The notes beneath the pieces were generated by a model. The model worked only from the letters and a program-made list of their open reading frames with translations, searched no databases and was not told the origin of the DNA. 64,000 nt of DNA, taken from Agrobacterium tumefaciens (GTDB taxonomy: Bacteria > Pseudomonadota > Alphaproteobacteria > Rhizobiales > Rhizobiaceae). Below are positions 61,054 to 64,000 of the stretch, one piece after another. The stretch lies in NCBI GenBank assembly GCA_025560025.1, contig CP048485.1, positions 2,046,001 through 2,110,000 of the forward strand, read 5' to 3'. Made by a program: the position numbers and the translations under genes. The stretch's first letter is position 1. Each line of letters opens with the position of its first letter.

Positions 61054-61919
61054 CAGGCCGCTCCTCCGTCGAGTTCTTCCGCAATCACGTCTTCCACTTC
61101 ATCATCCTCGACACCCAGATAGGCGGCGATGACCTTGGGGTCGTTCTTCACATGGTCAGGCGAACCGTCGGAAATCTTCTGGCCATATTCGAGAACCACG
61201 ACATGGTCCGAAATCTGCATCACCACCGACATGTCGTGCTCGATCAGAAGCAGAGACGTCCCCTCGTCGCGGATACCGCGCAGCAGCGCGTTGAGCGCCA
61301 GCGATTCCTTCGGGTTGAGACCCGCCGCCGGTTCATCGAGGCAGAGAAGTTCCGGCCCCGTGCACATGGCGCGGGCGATTTCCAGACGGCGCTGTGCGCC
61401 ATAGGGCAGGTCGCCGGCCGGATCATCGGCGCGGTCGGTCAGATCGGCCTTGTCCAGCCAGTATTTGGCTTTCTCGATCGAGTTGTTGACCGCCTTTTTG
61501 TAAGCCGGCAGGCCAAGAAGGCCGAGAATGGTGTAACCCGACGCCTTCATCAGCGCATTGTGCTGCGCCACGAGCAGATTTTCCAGAACCGTCAGACCCG
61601 AGAACAAGCGGATGTTCTGGAAGGTGCGTGCCACCTTCGCCTTCTTGGTGATTTCGAAATCCGGCAGCCGCTCCAGAAGATGCGCCTCGCCATTTTGCTG
61701 ACGCATGGTGATCATGCCCATCGTCGGCTTGTAGAAGCCGGTGATGCAGTTGAAAACCGTGGTCTTTCCCGCACCGTTCGGGCCGATAAGCGCCGTGATC
61801 TCTCCGCGCTTCGCCTCGAAGGAGAAGTCGTTGATGGCCATCAGGCCGCCGAAGCGCATCGAGAGATGTTCGACCTTGAGGATCGTATCATTTGCCATTG
61901 TTGTCGTTCCGGAAGCCAT
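61053..61919 (-). CDS. livG: Branched-chain amino acid ABC transporter ATPase LivG
   Basis: 288 aa. MRFGGLMAINDFSFEAKRGE, Walker A GPNGAGKTTVFNCITGFYKP, FQNIRLFSGLTVLENLLVAQH, signature near LPYGAQRRLEIARAM, Walker B LLCLDEPAAGLNPKE. The ATG at 61919 overlaps the livM stop (ATGA) and has AGGAAGG nine nt upstream; an ATG at 61898 is an alternative. A C-terminal acidic tail (GVEDDEVEDVIAEELD) is longer than in E. coli LivG. Confidence 0.95.
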   Translation of the reverse strand: MASGTTTMANDTILKVEHLSMRFGGLMAINDFSFEAKRGEITALIGPNGAGKTTVFNCITGFYKPTMGMITMRQQNGEAHLLERLPDFEITKKAKVARTFQNIRLFSGLTVLENLLVAQHNALMKASGYTILGLLGLPAYKKAVNNSIEKAKYWLDKADLTDRADDPAGDLPYGAQRRLEIARAMCTGPELLCLDEPAAGLNPKESLALNALLRGIRDEGTSLLLIEHDMSVVMQISDHVVVLEYGQKISDGSPDHVKNDPKVIAAYLGVEDDEVEDVIAEELDGGAA

Positions 61920-63316
61920 CAACCGTGACCTTCCTTGGTAAAGCTGCCGGAGACGGCCTTGCGTTCTTTGAGGAAGGCCGTGGGTTCACGCGAGCCGACG
62001 AAACCGCGCGGTTTGAACAGCATGACGATGACCATGGCGAGACCGAACAGCAGCATGCGGTAAAGTTCCGGCGTGAAATCGGGCCCGAAGACATGCTTCA
62101 GGAATTCCATTTCACGCAGCGCCTCGGTGCCGCCAACCATGACCAGCGCCGCAATGGCGATGCCCGTGAGCGACCCCATGCCGCCGAGAACGACGATGGC
62201 GAGGATGACAGCCGATTCCAGGAAGACGAAGCTTTCCGGCGACACGAAACCCTGACGCGCGGCGAAGAACGAGCCGGCGAAACCGCCGAACATGGCGCCC
62301 GTCGCAAAGGCGGTGAGCTTGGTGATGACGGTATCGATACCGAGCGAACGGCAGGCGATTTCGTCCTCACGCAGCGCCTCCCAGGCGCGGCCGATCGGCA
62401 TGCGGCGCAGCTTGATGGTGACATAAGCCGTCAGCATGCACAGAAGCAGGATCACGTAGAACAGGAATATCTTGTAATAGGCGGACGACATCGACAGGCC
62501 GAAGGCCTTGGCGAAATTGTTCGACGCGCCGACATCGAAGGACCAGATGCCGAAGACGGACGCCTTGGCGATGCCGGAAATGCCGAAGGTGCCCTTGGTC
62601 ACTTCCGTCCAGTTGAGCAAGACAAGGCGGATGATCTCACCAAAGGCGAGCGTGACGATGGCCAGATAGTCGCCGCGAAGCCGCAGGACCGGGAAACCGA
62701 GAATGATGCCCCAGAAACCCGCAAGAATGCCGGCAACCGGCAAAAGCACCCAGAAGGACAGGCCGAAATGGCTTGAGAGCAGCGCATAGGAATAGGCGCC
62801 GACGGCATAGAAGGCCACGTAACCGAGATCGAGCAGGCCAGCGAGGCCGACGACGATGTTGAGGCCCCAGGCCAGCATCACGTAGATGAGGATCTGGATG
62901 CCGAAATTGTCAACGAATTTCAGCGAACCCTGAAAGCCGAACAATTGCACGGCGATCACGGGATAAAGCAGCAGCAGAACCAGCGCCAGCTTCAGGAAGT
63001 GCTTGTGGAAAAAGCCTTTTTCCTCGGAAATTTCCAGAATGCCGCTTTTGGCCTTGGCAAGCTTGCGGCGATCCAGCGACGGCTTGATGAAGCCCACCAT
63101 CAGGAAACGGCCGACGGCGGCAACGCCCACGAAGACCGCCAGCAGGCCCCAGCGGGTGCCCCAGATGAGCTGGTTGTTGATGTCCTGATAGGTGACGATG
63201 CCGACGTAGAGAATGAACATGCCGAGCGAGACGATGCCCGCAAAGATGCCTTCCTTCACCGCCGTTGCCATCAGGCTCGGGTTGGAAGTGTCGTGTTCGG
63301 AAGCGATATTGGTCAT
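61919..63316 (-). CDS. livM: Branched-chain amino acid ABC transporter permease LivM
   Basis: 465 aa, about ten TM segments. An extra N-terminal stretch ([20 protein letters not shown], then [20 protein letters not shown]) precedes the core. Core motifs: [50 protein letters not shown], and the ATPase-coupling region [21 protein letters not shown]. Four nt separate its start from the livH stop. Confidence 0.95.
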   Translation of the reverse strand: MTNIASEHDTSNPSLMATAVKEGIFAGIVSLGMFILYVGIVTYQDINNQLIWGTRWGLLAVFVGVAAVGRFLMVGFIKPSLDRRKLAKAKSGILEISEEKGFFHKHFLKLALVLLLLYPVIAVQLFGFQGSLKFVDNFGIQILIYVMLAWGLNIVVGLAGLLDLGYVAFYAVGAYSYALLSSHFGLSFWVLLPVAGILAGFWGIILGFPVLRLRGDYLAIVTLAFGEIIRLVLLNWTEVTKGTFGISGIAKASVFGIWSFDVGASNNFAKAFGLSMSSAYYKIFLFYVILLLCMLTAYVTIKLRRMPIGRAWEALREDEIACRSLGIDTVITKLTAFATGAMFGGFAGSFFAARQGFVSPESFVFLESAVILAIVVLGGMGSLTGIAIAALVMVGGTEALREMEFLKHVFGPDFTPELYRMLLFGLAMVIVMLFKPRGFVGSREPTAFLKERKAVSGSFTKEGHG

Positions 63317-63320
63317 GGTT

Positions 63321-64000
63321 TCAAACCTTCTCGACTTCCGGACGACCGAGAATGCCGGTCGGCTTGAAGATCAGCACGAAAGCCAGGATGCCGAATGCCG
63401 CGACGTCCTTGTAGGCAATGGAGAAATAGGCCGACCAGAGCGACTCGATGAGCCCGATCAGCAGACCGCCGAGAACAGCGCCCGGAAGCGAGCCGATACC
63501 ACCGAGAACGGCCGCCGTGAACGCCTTGACGCCCGGAATGAAGCCGTCATTGAACGAGGCGACGCCGTAATACATCAGATACATCGTGCCTGCGACCGAA
63601 GCGAGCGCCGCACCCATGATGAAGGTGATGGAGATCGTCTTGTCGACATCAACACCCAGAAGCGCCGCCATCTTGCGGTCCTGTTCGGTGGCGCGCTGCG
63701 CCCGTCCGAGCGGTGTCTTGTTGACGATGTACCAGAAGGCGAAGAGCAGCACGGATGTCACCACCATGATGATGAGCTGCTTCAGCGAAACGGTGATCGC
63801 ACCGAGATGGTAGCTTTCCGTCACCAGCGACGGGATCGGCTTGTTGCGCGGACCCTGCGTGACCTGGATGAAGTTGGACAGCGCGATCGACATGCCGATG
63901 GCGGTTATCAGCGGCGCCAGGCGGAACGAGCCGCGCAGAGGCCGGTAGGCGACGCGCTCGATGACCCAGTTCCACAATCCGGTCATCAGCATGGCGATGA
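63321..64000 (-). CDS. livH: Branched-chain amino acid ABC transporter permease LivH (partial, 5' end outside window)
   Basis: The last 226 or so residues of a LivH-type permease: [51 protein letters not shown] (coupling loop), [30 protein letters not shown], and a normal C-terminus. Full-length proteins have roughly 300 residues, so about 75 residues lie beyond base 64000; the in-frame ATG at 63992 is internal. It is the first seen gene of the livHMGF row. Confidence 0.93.
   Translation of the reverse strand, partial: IAMLMTGLWNWVIERVAYRPLRGSFRLAPLITAIGMSIALSNFIQVTQGPRNKPIPSLVTESYHLGAITVSLKQLIIMVVTSVLLFAFWYIVNKTPLGRAQRATEQDRKMAALLGVDVDKTISITFIMGAALASVAGTMYLMYYGVASFNDGFIPGVKAFTAAVLGGIGSLPGAVLGGLLIGLIESLWSAYFSIAYKDVAAFGILAFVLIFKPTGILGRPEVEKV

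Overview
The window looks like a chromosomal segment of an Agrobacterium (Rhizobiaceae, Alphaproteobacteria). The gene set supports this: a eukaryotic-type glutamine synthetase (GlnII) beside a DUF2735 gene, a urea ABC transporter next to a urease cluster, a group II truncated hemoglobin, a SinR-like Crp/Fnr regulator and rhizobial intergenic palindromes. The sequence is GC-rich and densely coding. I see no rRNA, tRNA, CRISPR array, insertion sequence or phage gene. The assignment rests on gene content and recall of family members, not on a search.

Layout. 0.1-2.1 kb: a TetR regulator, a pair of candidate operators, a SpoIIM-like membrane protein and a small lipoprotein. 2.3-4.3 kb: a chemoreceptor. 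4.8-17.2 kb: a polysaccharide region (Wzy/O-antigen-ligase-like protein, GNAT-like protein, GT-A transferase, Tat-exported GH10 glycanase, two GT2 enzymes, WecG/TagA transferase, Wzz/GumC-type co-polymerase, phosphohexomutase). 17.5-19.0 kb: truncated hemoglobin, DUF423, DUF2325. 19.2-27.0 kb: a RutR-like regulator divergent from a reductive pyrimidine/hydantoin catabolic operon (amidohydrolase, dihydropyrimidinase, Nudix, complete ABC importer). 27.3-31.9 kb: an RND efflux pair. 32.2-33.0 kb: a SinR-like Crp/Fnr regulator behind a perfect anaerobox. 33.1-43.8 kb: an MBL-fold hydrolase, the urease structural and accessory genes with several passengers, and an esterase. 44.1-50.1 kb: urtABCDE urea importer. 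50.5-52.2 kb: DUF2735 and glnII with a sigma-54 promoter. 52.4-57.5 kb: an SDR enzyme, an NCS1-permease/histidine-kinase/receiver fusion and a LuxR-type response regulator. 57.8-58.3 kb: a small P-loop ATPase. 58.6-64.0 kb: a liv-type branched-chain amino acid importer, cut by the window end inside livH.

Nitrogen is the main theme. Pyrimidine breakdown, urea uptake plus urease, and branched-chain amino acid uptake all supply ammonium or amino nitrogen, and GlnII assimilates it. The permease-kinase fusion may sense an NCS1-type ligand (nucleobase, hydantoin or allantoin class), which would fit the theme, but its ligand is unknown. The second theme is surface polysaccharide and biofilm (4.8-17 kb and the SinR-like regulator).

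The most unusual items are the NCS1 permease-kinase fusion with its Cys-rich linker and coupled response regulator, and a sialyltransferase-motif (GT29-like) protein inside the urease operon. Next come a RutR-type operator in front of a reductive pyrimidine operon, and two families of intergenic palindromic elements (three and four copies), one of which sits inside an ABC-transporter operon.
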